Assembly (NCBI RefSeq): GCF_001436295.1
Contig: NZ_AYYY01000061.1
Coordinates: 62,001 to 126,000, forward strand
DNA length: 64,000 bases
Reading direction: 5' to 3'
Source: Paucilactobacillus vaccinostercus DSM 20634
GTDB lineage: Bacteria > Bacillota > Bacilli > Lactobacillales > Lactobacillaceae
Part shown: piece by piece, positions 27,729-37,400 of the stretch
Layout of the letters: each line of letters begins with the position of its first letter
How positions within the stretch are numbered: the stretch's first letter is position 1
Position numbers and translations under genes: made by a program
Notes under the pieces: generated by a model
Seen by the model: only the letters and a program-made list of their open reading frames with translations
The model's database searches: none
Told to the model about the DNA's origin: nothing

Positions 27729-28394
27729 ATGGATAATTTTAAGGTGCTTGATCTCAATACCTGGAATCGACGTGATTATTTTTATTATTTCACTAAAATG
27801 ATGCCAACTGCATACTCAATTACGATTGACATCGATGTTACCAATACCTATCAATATTTAAAAACCCGTCATTTAAAATTTTTCCCCAGTTATCTATATA
27901 TCACAACCCGATTACTCAAGGATCAACCAGAATTTTTGATTGGCGAGCGAGATGGTCAAGTTGTGCAGTACGAGCAACTACATCCCAGTTTTAGCCTTTT
28001 TCATGCCGACGATCATAGCATTTCCAATCTATGGGTAATGTTTAGTGATCAGTATCAAACGTTTTACGATCGCTATATGGCGACAACGGATCAGTATCAT
28101 GACCAACACGGCGCAATGGTGCAGTCTGATCCAGCGCCAGTTAATAGTTTTATGATCGGGACGATTCCGTGGCTTTCGTTTAACAGCTATACACCGTTAC
28201 CTTTGCAGCCACTAAAGACTTACTTTCCGATTATTCAATCGGGACAGTTTAAGGAAATCGATGGTCGCAAAATGATGCCATTATCGTTTACGATCCATCA
28301 TGCCGTCGCAGACGGCTATCATGTTAGTCAATATTTGAATCGATTGAAGACGGCCTTTGCGCAACCTGAGCAGTGGATCACGATAGAAGCTTAA
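27729..28394 (+). CDS. CAT-like (CatA family) acetyltransferase
   Basis: 222 residues of the trimeric chloramphenicol acetyltransferase family. The catalytic histidine motif is LSFTIHHAVADGYHVSQYL near residue 190, and the acetyl-CoA channel segments (FFPSYLYITTRLL, SFNSYTPLPL) are recognisable. Chromosomal CAT-like proteins often act on unknown acceptors and need not give chloramphenicol resistance. GAAAGG precedes ATG 27729. It is the last gene of the DUF2087 operon, whose regulator may therefore respond to the same compound. Confidence 0.88.
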   Translation: MDNFKVLDLNTWNRRDYFYYFTKMMPTAYSITIDIDVTNTYQYLKTRHLKFFPSYLYITTRLLKDQPEFLIGERDGQVVQYEQLHPSFSLFHADDHSISNLWVMFSDQYQTFYDRYMATTDQYHDQHGAMVQSDPAPVNSFMIGTIPWLSFNSYTPLPLQPLKTYFPIIQSGQFKEIDGRKMMPLSFTIHHAVADGYHVSQYLNRLKTAFAQPEQWITIEA

Positions 28395-28490
28395 AGAAAA
28401 TTATTTCGTATTCGCGTCTAGGTGAATCATTTCCATCATTATAGTGATAAATTTCTGTGACGCATAAAATTGAAGTTACCAAGTAATCCT

Positions 28491-28532
28491 ACCAAGCCCA
28501 CGATCATTTCGTTGATTGTGGGCTTGGTTTTG
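28491..28532 (+). terminator. Terminator or leader attenuator
   Basis: CCAAGCCCAC/GTGGGCTTGG with an inner ATCA/TGAT stem and a following TTTT, ending 37 bases before the ATG of the ribosomal protection gene. It may simply end the CAT operon, or act as an attenuator in the leader, as is known for tet(M). The spacing to the gene leaves little room for a separate promoter. Confidence 0.65.
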
Positions 28533-28569
28533 CCTAGAATGGTGATATAACCAATACGGAGGCATAAAA

Positions 28570-30546
28570 ATGAAACATATCACAGTTGGGATTGTGGCCC
28601 ATGTCGATGCCGGTAAAACGACATTGTCAGAAGCGATGCTGTATCATTCGGGACAATTGCGAAAACTGGGACGAGTTGATAAGGGTGACGCCTTTCTAGA
28701 TCCAGATGATTTAGAGAAGCAGCGTGGCATTACGATCTTTTCCCATCAAGCAAGCTTACAATACGATGATCTTGATCTAACCATGTTAGATACGCCGGGA
28801 CACGTGGATTTTGCGGCTCAAACAGAGTCAGTCCTTAGTGTCTTAGATTATGCCATTTTAGTCATTTCCGCGACGGATGGTATTCAAGGCTATACAAGGA
28901 CGATTTGGCGGCTACTAGCGCGCTATCAAGTCCCTACCATGATTTTTGTTAATAAAATGGATGCCAACGGGGCCGACGCAGCTCAAGTTATGGCCCAATT
29001 GCAAACGGAGCTTTCGGCTGGCTGCATTAGCTTTAACACCACTGAACAGGAATCGACAATTCCGGCCGCGTCGTATGAAGAAATGGCGCTACAAGATGAA
29101 ACGGTGTTAGAAGCTTTCTTGGAAACTGGGACGCTGGCCGACAATGTGATTCAAGCACTGATTCGAAAGCGACAAGTATTTCCATGTTACTTTGGTTCAG
29201 CACTTAAACTCTCAGGAGTGAAGGCGTTGATGACGGGACTGGCTGATTGGACAACGGAAATGCCGACGACGGCAACGTTTGGTGCCCGCGTTTTTAAAAT
29301 TTCACACGATGATAAGGGAGAACGACTTACATGGGTACGAGTGACTGGTGGGACGCTACACAATAAGGCAGTTCTGCTGGATGATCAAAAGGCCAATCAA
29401 CTGCGAGTATACAATGGCGCAAAATATATTATTTCCCAGGAAATACCGACAGGTGGTGTTTGTGCAATTACCGGCCTGACGGATACATATCCGGGACAGG
29501 GAATAGGTGCTGAAACCGATGCAGCACGGCCGATGATGCAGCCAGTTTTAAACTATGCGGTAGATCCTAAGGACTATGATATTCATGCCTGCTTAGATGC
29601 ACTGCGCGAATTAGAGGATGAAGACCCACAGCTACACGTTTCTTGGTCGAGTCACTTACAGGAGATTCGAGTTCAGATTATGGGAACCGTGCAGTTAGAG
29701 ATTTTACAACAACGATTACGGGATCGCTTTAATCTGGAGATCGGTTTTGGGGAAGGCAGCATACTGTATAAAGAAACCATTACTGCGGCGGTCGAAGGCG
29801 TGGGACACTTTGAACCGTTACGTCATTATTCAGAAGTTCATCTATTGCTGGAGTCACAGCCAGCGAATAGCGGGGTTTCTTTCGCAACCAATTGTAGCGT
29901 CGATGTACTGGGTAAAAACTGGCAACACCAAGTTTTGGCTAGTCTAAAGGCTAAAGAGCATATTGGGGTGTTAACGGGAGCACCGATTACCGACATGAAG
30001 ATGACGTTGGTGACGGGGCGATCACATATCAAACACTCCGAGGGTGGTGATTTTCGTGAGGCCACATGGCGTGCGGTTCGTCAGGGATTGATGATGCGGC
30101 GTGCCAGTGATCAGTGCCAACTGTTGGAACCCTGGTACCAGTTCCGGCTAGAAATTGGTGCCGATCAAGTTGGACGAGCCATGAATGATATTCAAAAAAT
30201 GACCGGGACTTTTGAAACACCAGCTGCTGGAGCCACCAATCAGGCCATGGTGGTATTGACGGGGACGGCACCGGTGGCGGAAATGCAAGATTATGCGCAA
30301 GAAGTCCATGCTTATACGCACGGTCAAGGCCAGTTAGAATGTTTGGTCGATGGGTACCGACCCTGCCATAATGCGGCTGATGTGATTGCGGCCGCGGACT
30401 ACCAGCCCGTATCCGACCTTGAAAATACACCAGATTCAGTTTTTTGTGCCCATGGCGCTGGCTATCCGGTGGCATGGGATCAAGTACCAGCGGCGGCTCA
30501 TCTACCCTATGTTTATACGGCCGATCAATTGGCACATATGAATTAG
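28570..30546 (+). CDS. TetM/TetO-type ribosomal protection GTPase
   Basis: 658-residue EF-G-like translational GTPase of the tetracycline ribosomal protection family. G1 AHVDAGKTT at residue 8, G2 region RGITI, G3 DTPGHVDF and G4 NKMD are intact, followed by EF-G-like domains II to V. The length equals the Tet(M)/Tet(O) group (about 640) and is shorter than EF-G (about 690). Base composition and codon choice match the neighbours, so it looks like a resident chromosomal member, not a recently acquired tet gene. CGGAGG precedes ATG 28570. Whether it gives tetracycline resistance is untested. Confidence 0.88.
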   Translation: MKHITVGIVAHVDAGKTTLSEAMLYHSGQLRKLGRVDKGDAFLDPDDLEKQRGITIFSHQASLQYDDLDLTMLDTPGHVDFAAQTESVLSVLDYAILVISATDGIQGYTRTIWRLLARYQVPTMIFVNKMDANGADAAQVMAQLQTELSAGCISFNTTEQESTIPAASYEEMALQDETVLEAFLETGTLADNVIQALIRKRQVFPCYFGSALKLSGVKALMTGLADWTTEMPTTATFGARVFKISHDDKGERLTWVRVTGGTLHNKAVLLDDQKANQLRVYNGAKYIISQEIPTGGVCAITGLTDTYPGQGIGAETDAARPMMQPVLNYAVDPKDYDIHACLDALRELEDEDPQLHVSWSSHLQEIRVQIMGTVQLEILQQRLRDRFNLEIGFGEGSILYKETITAAVEGVGHFEPLRHYSEVHLLLESQPANSGVSFATNCSVDVLGKNWQHQVLASLKAKEHIGVLTGAPITDMKMTLVTGRSHIKHSEGGDFREATWRAVRQGLMMRRASDQCQLLEPWYQFRLEIGADQVGRAMNDIQKMTGTFETPAAGATNQAMVVLTGTAPVAEMQDYAQEVHAYTHGQGQLECLVDGYRPCHNAADVIAAADYQPVSDLENTPDSVFCAHGAGYPVAWDQVPAAAHLPYVYTADQLAHMN

Positions 30547-30628
30547 GTGTAAATGTCCGCTTGTACTTCGGGTTAGGAAGCGTACCATTGATTAAGAACT
30601 TATATTTTGTCAAAGGACTTGATGATTA

Positions 30629-31507
30629 GTGAAAATTGAAGAAGGCTACATGCCGTTTCACGGCTTTCAGACATACTACCGGATTGTTGGTGAACCGAAT
30701 CCTGATAAGGCACCTCTGTTACTGATTCATGGTGGCCCGGGATCATCACATAACTACTTTGAATTAATGGATGACTATGCTGAAACGGGTCGGCAACTGA
30801 TTATGTATGATCAGGTTGGCTGCGGTAAATCGTCACTACCTGACGATCCAGTCGTTTATGTAAAGGAAACCTGGGCGAATGAATTGATTGCATTGCGTCA
30901 ATATTTACACCTAGACGAGGTTCATATGCTGGGGCAGTCTTGGGGTGGAATGCTGGAAATGTATTACCTGACCGAATTTGATCCACAGGGAATCAAGAGC
31001 GTGATGATTGATGGTTCTCCGGCTTCAATCAAGCTATGGACGCAGGAACAGCATCGATTAATTTCGTATCTAAGCTACGAGGATCGAGAAGCGATCGCGG
31101 AAGCTGAGCGGACGGGTAACTTTAGTGGTCCCAAGTACTTGGCTGCTAACGACCGGTACATGGAACGGTACTGCTGGGATGATCCAGATGAAAATTCACC
31201 AGAACCATTGCGGCGGCCCACGAATGGCAAGCGGGCAAGCCTGATTGCGGAAGGGCCAAATGAATTTACTGAAAATGGAACAATTAGTGACTTTGACGTG
31301 ACGGATCAATTGCACAAGATTCACGTCCCAACATTGGTCACAAGTGGGACTGATGATTTGTGTACACCACTGGTTGCGAAATCCGTATATGATCATATTC
31401 CAGGCGCTAAGTGGCACCTATTCGCTAATAGTCGGCACTTGGCGTTACTTGACCAACACGATGAGTTCATTGGCGTGCTTGATCAGTGGCTCCATGATAA
31501 TGATTAA
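30629..31507 (+). CDS. pip: Proline iminopeptidase
   Basis: Alpha/beta-hydrolase of 292 residues that removes N-terminal proline from peptides. The oxyanion block LLIHGGPGSSHNYF, the nucleophile elbow GQSWGGM near residue 108, the aspartate in GTDDLCTP and the histidine in SRHLALLD are all present, as in PepI of lactobacilli. The start is GTG 30629 with AAGGA upstream. It follows the ribosomal protection gene after 82 bases with no hairpin seen between, so read-through is possible. Confidence 0.93.
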   Translation: MKIEEGYMPFHGFQTYYRIVGEPNPDKAPLLLIHGGPGSSHNYFELMDDYAETGRQLIMYDQVGCGKSSLPDDPVVYVKETWANELIALRQYLHLDEVHMLGQSWGGMLEMYYLTEFDPQGIKSVMIDGSPASIKLWTQEQHRLISYLSYEDREAIAEAERTGNFSGPKYLAANDRYMERYCWDDPDENSPEPLRRPTNGKRASLIAEGPNEFTENGTISDFDVTDQLHKIHVPTLVTSGTDDLCTPLVAKSVYDHIPGAKWHLFANSRHLALLDQHDEFIGVLDQWLHDND

Positions 31508-31512
31508 AAAAA

Positions 31513-31541
31513 GCCTCAGAATCGGTTGATTCTGAGGTTTT
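31513..31541. terminator. Bidirectional terminator hairpin
   Basis: GCCTCAGAATC/GATTCTGAGG with a GGTT loop, A-run before and T-run after, between converging genes. Confidence 0.85.
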
Positions 31542-31542
31542 A

Positions 31543-32661
31543 CTATTTAATGGACTGGCCTTCAATGGTGACGCAGTCGCGACCGTGATGCTTAGACTGG
31601 TATAAATAATGGTCAGCGCGTTTGAAGACGGCAGTTGAGCTACCGTCTTTACTACGAGCGACTGCCATCCCAAAGGAAGCGGTAATTCGAATAACGGTAT
31701 CGTCTTGTTGAACCTGAGTATCACGAATGACCTTTTGACAGCCAAAGAGAATTTCTTCCGCCCGTATCCGTTTGGTATCTGGTAAGATGATGGCAAATTC
31801 TTCACCACCCGTTCGATAAAATTGATAGTTTAAATTTTGACTTTGAAGGTAGTGCTGGACTCTTGTCGAGATGGTTATGAGCACTTGATTACCAGCTAGG
31901 TGGCCGTATTGATCGTTAATTGATTTGAAGTGGTCAATATCTAGTGTGATGAGAACCAGGTTGGGAGATTTAGCTAACCGAGCATAATGTTCATTGAAAT
32001 CGTATTGAAACATGGGCCAATTACGAGCTTGGGTGAGACCATCATACTGAACTTCATGATTTAGCTTAGCGAGTATTCGCTGATCTTTTTGTTGGTATTG
32101 ATCGTAATCAAGCAATGCGAGATAGGACCAGATAAAGGCAAACAAGTTAACGCAGGTACCGCTAACTGATAATGCATGCTGGCCGGCCATGTGGTAGGCG
32201 ACTGCCCAAAATAGGGTGCCAACGATAATCGGAAGTCCTAAGTAGAAAAAGGGGTGTTTTTTTAGGTAGCTTTGGTACCAGCGAATATTATAAACAATAA
32301 TCATGGTTAGTAGATAGATCGGGGTCGTTATCCAGGTCATTGCACCATCTGAGATGAACATGAGGGTGCCAAAGAGTTGCACGACAATAAATCCTGCGAG
32401 GGTGGGCACAAGGATGGTACTGTACACCATAATGATAACTTGCAGGTTAATAAAGACCCAGAAAGTATCGACGGGGGCGTTGGAATGCAGGATTCGGAGC
32501 AGCAGTAATATGAGGCAAATATAAATAATTTGCGGGGTATTACGACGAACGGCGCTTAAACTTTTCTTCTCCGCCATATTTTTGCGCGTTCCCGCATCAA
32601 TTTGGTTGTACACCGTCATAAAGCCTAAAGTGCTGATAATCGTTAAAAAAATATCACTCAT
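31543..32661 (-). CDS. Membrane-bound GGDEF diguanylate cyclase
   Basis: Paralogue of the protein at 9075: about six membrane helices, then a GGDEF domain with TLDIDHFKSINDQYGHLAG, the active-site RTGGEEFAIILP and FKRADHYLYQSKHHGRD. As in the paralogue, the RxxD inhibitory site before the active site is missing (the place reads NLNY). The N-terminal sensor part differs, so the two may answer different membrane signals. ATG 32661 has only a weak ribosome site. Confidence 0.93.
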   Translation of the reverse strand: MSDIFLTIISTLGFMTVYNQIDAGTRKNMAEKKSLSAVRRNTPQIIYICLILLLLRILHSNAPVDTFWVFINLQVIIMVYSTILVPTLAGFIVVQLFGTLMFISDGAMTWITTPIYLLTMIIVYNIRWYQSYLKKHPFFYLGLPIIVGTLFWAVAYHMAGQHALSVSGTCVNLFAFIWSYLALLDYDQYQQKDQRILAKLNHEVQYDGLTQARNWPMFQYDFNEHYARLAKSPNLVLITLDIDHFKSINDQYGHLAGNQVLITISTRVQHYLQSQNLNYQFYRTGGEEFAIILPDTKRIRAEEILFGCQKVIRDTQVQQDDTVIRITASFGMAVARSKDGSSTAVFKRADHYLYQSKHHGRDCVTIEGQSIK

Positions 32662-33018
32662 AAAATTTATAATTATAGGAAACGCCCCCTTTGTTATCGC
32701 CAGCTAAACATGATTAGTATCAGCTAGTTTATACGTATCGTCAACCACCACGGCATCATTAATGATGAAATGCTATAAATGAGTGCACAATGAGAATGAA
32801 CAGAAGTATATAAAATTAGTATTATTAATTGTCAAATCAAGTTTTAAAGCGTTATAATTTAATCTAATTCTAATAAATTAATAGACTATAAGATTGGAGG
32901 CTGGGGGCCAATAAGTTAACTAGCGAGTTTAAAATAATCTTTTTCATTACATATTAAATTAAGTTCTGCGCGTACATATTTTGTGACTGTCACAGATCAC
33001 GAAAGGAATTGTGAAAAA
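32662..33018. other. Divergent intergenic region before sufB
   Basis: 357 AT-rich bases between the divergent GGDEF and sufB genes. A GGAGG run at 32897 is not followed by a usable frame. No palindrome or RNA element was recognised. Confidence 0.3.
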
Positions 33019-34422
33019 ATGACTGAATTAAAGGAAATTTTAGATGATCGCCCATATGAGTTTGGGTTTCATGATGATATTGACCCAGTTTTTACCACCA
33101 ATCGGGGGCTTACCGAAGACGTGGTTCGTCAAATTTCTCGCGAAAAAGACGAGCCCGAATGGATGCTGGAGTACCGATTAGCAGCTTTTCACGTTTACGA
33201 AAAGATGCCGATGCCGTCGTACGGTCCGGACCTAGATGGACTAGACCTTGAAAACATGAAGTACTATCAAAAAATGACCGACAAAACATACGGAGACTGG
33301 GATGAGGTGCCCGATGATGTGCGGGAAACCTTTGATCGAATTGGCATTCCAGAAACCGAACGCCAATATCTGAGTGGGTCGGCCGTGCAGTACGAATCCG
33401 AAGTTGTGTATCATCATATGCGGGAAATGTTTGAAGAAAAGGGCATTATTTTTACTGACATCGATTCGGCGCTGAAGGAGTATCCAGATCTTTTCAAACA
33501 GTGGTTTGGCAAGTTGGTGAAGCCCACGAATAATAAATTTGCGGCGCTAAACGCGGCCGTGTGGTCGGGAGGAAGCTTTATCTATGTGCCTAAGGGTGTG
33601 ACGCTTGATCGACCGTTGCAGTCTTATTACCGGATGAATACCGAAGGATCGGGGCAGTTCGAACGAACACTAATCATCGTCGACGAAGGGGCCCATATCG
33701 AGTATGTTGAAGGTTGTAGCGCATCGATCTATAGTCGCGATAATCTGCACGCGGCCGTGGTTGAAGTGAACGTTTTGCCCAATGCCTACTGCCGGTACAC
33801 GACGATTCAAAATTGGTCGAATAACGTTTATAGTTTGGAGACTAAGCGTGCCCAAGCACTAGAAAATGGGGTTATGGAATGGGTTGATGGTAATTTTGGG
33901 TCGAAAGTCACGATGAAGTACCCATCTGTTTACCTGAACGGACAGGGGGCCCGGGGCACTATGCTGTCGATTGCCGTGGCTGGTAAGAACATTGATTCCG
34001 ATACTGGGGGTCAGATGATTCATAATGCCAAGAACACGTCGTCATCGGTGGTTTCAAAATCGATTTCGAAGGATGGCGGTGCGGTGGACTATCGCGGTAA
34101 GGTCCGTTTTAATAAGGGATCGGACGGCTCGTTTGCCCACGTTGAGTGCGACACGATCATCATGGATGATCAATCGTCGAGTGATACGGTACCGTTTAAC
34201 GAGATTAAGAGTGATAATGTTTCGCTGGAACATGAGGCGAAGGTTTCAAAAATTTCGGAAGAGCAACTATACTATCTGATGAGCCGGGGCATTTCGGAAG
34301 CGAAAGCCACGGAAATGATCGTCATGAGCTTCATTGAACCCTTTACGAAGGAGTTGCCAATGGAGTATGCCATCGAATTGAATCGTTTGATTGGGTATGA
34401 AATGGAAGGATCAATTGGATAA
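33019..34422 (+). CDS. sufB: Fe-S cluster assembly protein SufB
   Basis: 467-residue SufB, the scaffold subunit of the SufBCD iron-sulfur assembly complex. Typical blocks: [20 protein letters not shown], the [20 protein letters not shown] region, EGCSAS, and the C-terminal [15 protein letters not shown] with [20 protein letters not shown] precedes ATG 33019; an in-frame codon at 32983 lies before that site. In most lactobacilli sufB closes a sufCDSUB operon. Here it stands alone between a divergent GGDEF gene and a converging helicase, so its partners must be elsewhere. Confidence 0.96.
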   Translation: MTELKEILDDRPYEFGFHDDIDPVFTTNRGLTEDVVRQISREKDEPEWMLEYRLAAFHVYEKMPMPSYGPDLDGLDLENMKYYQKMTDKTYGDWDEVPDDVRETFDRIGIPETERQYLSGSAVQYESEVVYHHMREMFEEKGIIFTDIDSALKEYPDLFKQWFGKLVKPTNNKFAALNAAVWSGGSFIYVPKGVTLDRPLQSYYRMNTEGSGQFERTLIIVDEGAHIEYVEGCSASIYSRDNLHAAVVEVNVLPNAYCRYTTIQNWSNNVYSLETKRAQALENGVMEWVDGNFGSKVTMKYPSVYLNGQGARGTMLSIAVAGKNIDSDTGGQMIHNAKNTSSSVVSKSISKDGGAVDYRGKVRFNKGSDGSFAHVECDTIIMDDQSSSDTVPFNEIKSDNVSLEHEAKVSKISEEQLYYLMSRGISEAKATEMIVMSFIEPFTKELPMEYAIELNRLIGYEMEGSIG

Positions 34423-34427
34423 GACAA

Positions 34428-34465
34428 CTAAAATGGACCACGCAGAGATGCGTGGTCCATTTTAG
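34428..34465. terminator. Bidirectional terminator hairpin
   Basis: Perfect stem AAAATGGACCACGCA with GAGA loop, between converging sufB and helicase genes; it overlaps the last codon position of neither. Confidence 0.85.
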
Positions 34466-37400
34466 TTACTGAATTCCTAATATTAATTTAATTTCATCGT
34501 CCGTTAGTGAGCCCTTATTTTCGGTACCACTGAGAACTTGATCGACGAAATCACGTTTCTTTTCCTGTAATTTGTAAATTTGTTCTTCAATAGTCCCCTT
34601 AGTGATCAGTCGATAAACATCAACTTGATTCTTCTGTCCGATCCGGTGTGCCCGCGCCGTGGCTTGGTCTTCCACTGCGGGATTCCACCAGAGGTCGACT
34701 AAAATTACGAGGTCGGCGCCGGTTAAGTTTAGTCCCGTACCACCAGCTTTTAGCGAAATTAAGAAGATGTTTTTCTGCCCTGCATTAAAGGCATCCACCA
34801 TTTGCAACCGATCCTTGGGCTTGGTATCGCCCTTTAAAACGTAAGCGGAGAGGTCGTTTTGGTGAAGATGCTGCTCGATAATATCGAGCATGCTGGTAAA
34901 CTGCGAGAAAATTAGCACGTGCCGCTCACTATCGACCGCCTGCCGGAGAATTTCATCGAGTTGCTCCAGCTTACCAGAGGTTTCTTGGTAGTCGTCCATG
35001 TAGAGGGCGGGGGTGTCACAAATTTGCCGCAGGCGTGTAAGCCCCGCTAAAATTTCAATCTTGTTTTTGACAAACCCGTCGTTTGAGAGGCCGCGGACTT
35101 TAACCTGCATCTGTTTCAATTGCGCCAAATACACCGTCTTCTGTTCCTTTGTCATCTCGTTTGTGAGGTTCGTTTCAACCTTTGGTGGCAGATCGTGAAG
35201 GACGGTTTGCTTTTCACGCCGCAGGATAAATGGTTTGACCCGCACCGCAATTTCGGCGGGGGATAATTTTTTAAAGGCCTTTTTACTTTGTAAGAGTCCG
35301 GGCATCACTAAGGCAAAAATTGACCACAGTTCTTCCGCCCGATTTTCAATGGGAGTCCCAGAAAGGGCAAATGTATTTTTAGGGGTTAACTTACGAAGAC
35401 TTTGGTTGGTTTTCGTACCCCCGTTTTTGACGAACTGGGCCTCGTCTAGCACCATGTAATTCAGATCCCGGTGTTCGTACAAATCGATATCACGACGAGC
35501 ACTGTTATAGCTCGTAATAAGAACCTCGATCGTGGGGTCTTGAATCAGTTGCCGGCGATCTTCCTTGGTACCGTCGACGACCGCAACCCGAATGGCGGGG
35601 GCGAATTTTTTGAACTCTTCGAGCCAGTTATAAATTAGCGAAGCCGGTGAAATAATCAGGTCAACACGCTGGTCGCTAAGATGATTATTCAAGAAAGTAA
35701 TCATCTGGAGCGTTTTTCCCAGTCCCATTTCGTCAGCCAAAATACCACCAAAACCGTGTGAATCAAGCATTTCAAGCCATTTTACCCCGGTAATCTGGTA
35801 CGGCCGGAGCGTCGCGTTGACAGGGCGTTCATGACGGATGTCGAATGCTTCGGGATGGGCGAGATCATGGGTGAGCTTTTGAAACTGAGCGTCGAATTCC
35901 GCCGTATCATTCAGCGCAGCCTGAACGGCTAGTGCCTGGGCGGCGTGAAGGTGTACCTGACCGTGGCTAATTTGACCCTGAGCACGAATATTAGTGAGGG
36001 CTTTGCTGACTTTTTGCAGCCGATCGTCGAGTAAGACGAGTGAGCCATCAGCGCGGGTAACGTATGGCCGATTCGTATCGAGTTGGTTCAAAATCTGATC
36101 AACTTCGGTTTCATCAATCCCGGTAAACGAGAAGTTAACCGATAGCAGGCCCCCGTTTTCACTCACGTTAATTTGTGGTGTCAGCGCTGCTCCGTCTTGG
36201 AGTAACTGGTCGAGTTCGTCTGAGGTAGTTACCACCCCGTTGAGCCGGAGATTGGGTAATTCGGCAACGAAAAATTGGTAGAGTGTTTCGGGATCCGCAA
36301 AGGCTTTGCGCCAGTCCCGACCGACCTGTATGAATCCCAGAGATTCGAGGTACTGTCGGGCCTGTTGTTCTTTATCAATATTGCGTTGTTGGCTATCGAG
36401 TTGATCCGCGTCATAGCTCGGCACCAGTTTGCCATCGTAATCGTAAGCCAGCTTGAGCACGATCGTTTGATCGTCTTTATCGAGGTCAAAATGGGGCTCC
36501 ATGGTGGCTTCCGCCATTTCCGCGGGGGCATTAATCCGGCCAATTTGAGCGAAATATTTGAGAAAATGATGCAGACTGCCGATTTCCAGATTCGTGAAAT
36601 GGAGATGGGTATTTTCGAGTTGACTGTCATATTCATAGCCCAGAGCGCCCATTGAACTACCATGAAGTAGCAGATTGCTGATGACCCCAAATTGAAGTGC
36701 GGTTGCTTGGTAGAACTGATTGCCGACGATGATGATTCGATCGGCCGGAACAACGGTATCGTATTCTTGGCGGAACGAAAGATCAAATCCGTCATCGGTT
36801 TGGTCAACGGTGGCTTCGAAAATAGAGTTATCGGGCTTGAACGGGACGACCTGGACGTCACTAAATGAATGCTCGTCGTATAACGAACTAAATTCAAAGG
36901 TGGTTAACTTAGGAATGAGTTGCGCCAACCGTGCTAGCGTTCCCGGATTGAGAAGCAAATGTTTACGGCGCTCGTTTTCGGAGCCGTTAAATTTTTGCGG
37001 TTCGATTTCCTGACTCGCTGTCAGCGCTGAGAGAAGTTGCTGCTCCGCTTCCGGAAATACCTTGGGTGAAAGACGGAAGCGCCGTTTACCCGACGTCTGG
37101 TAGGTTTCTTCGCGGGCGTAACTCTGCAAAAATTCGGTGGCGTTTGCGACCATGTAAAACTTATGGTCGGCTTGATCGGCCACGCGCAAGCGTATAAAGA
37201 AGCGATTTTCCTGGTTTCCCCATGCCTCACCATATGCGCTAATGGTCAAGGTCACTTCGAGTTCTAGTGGCCGAAGACTCCCGCCGTCGAGGGGCTGGAA
37301 GTATTGTACTTCAGGGAGATCAAGCTGTTCTAAAAATTGAATGCCGCTTGATTTTTGTTCCCGGTGGCGAGCTATCTTAGGGGCCGCGAATCCAACGTCA

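Noticed and set aside
28457-28486. Nine-codon leader peptide before the TetM-like gene
   Set aside because: No Shine-Dalgarno sequence and a GTG start; mentioned only as a possibility.
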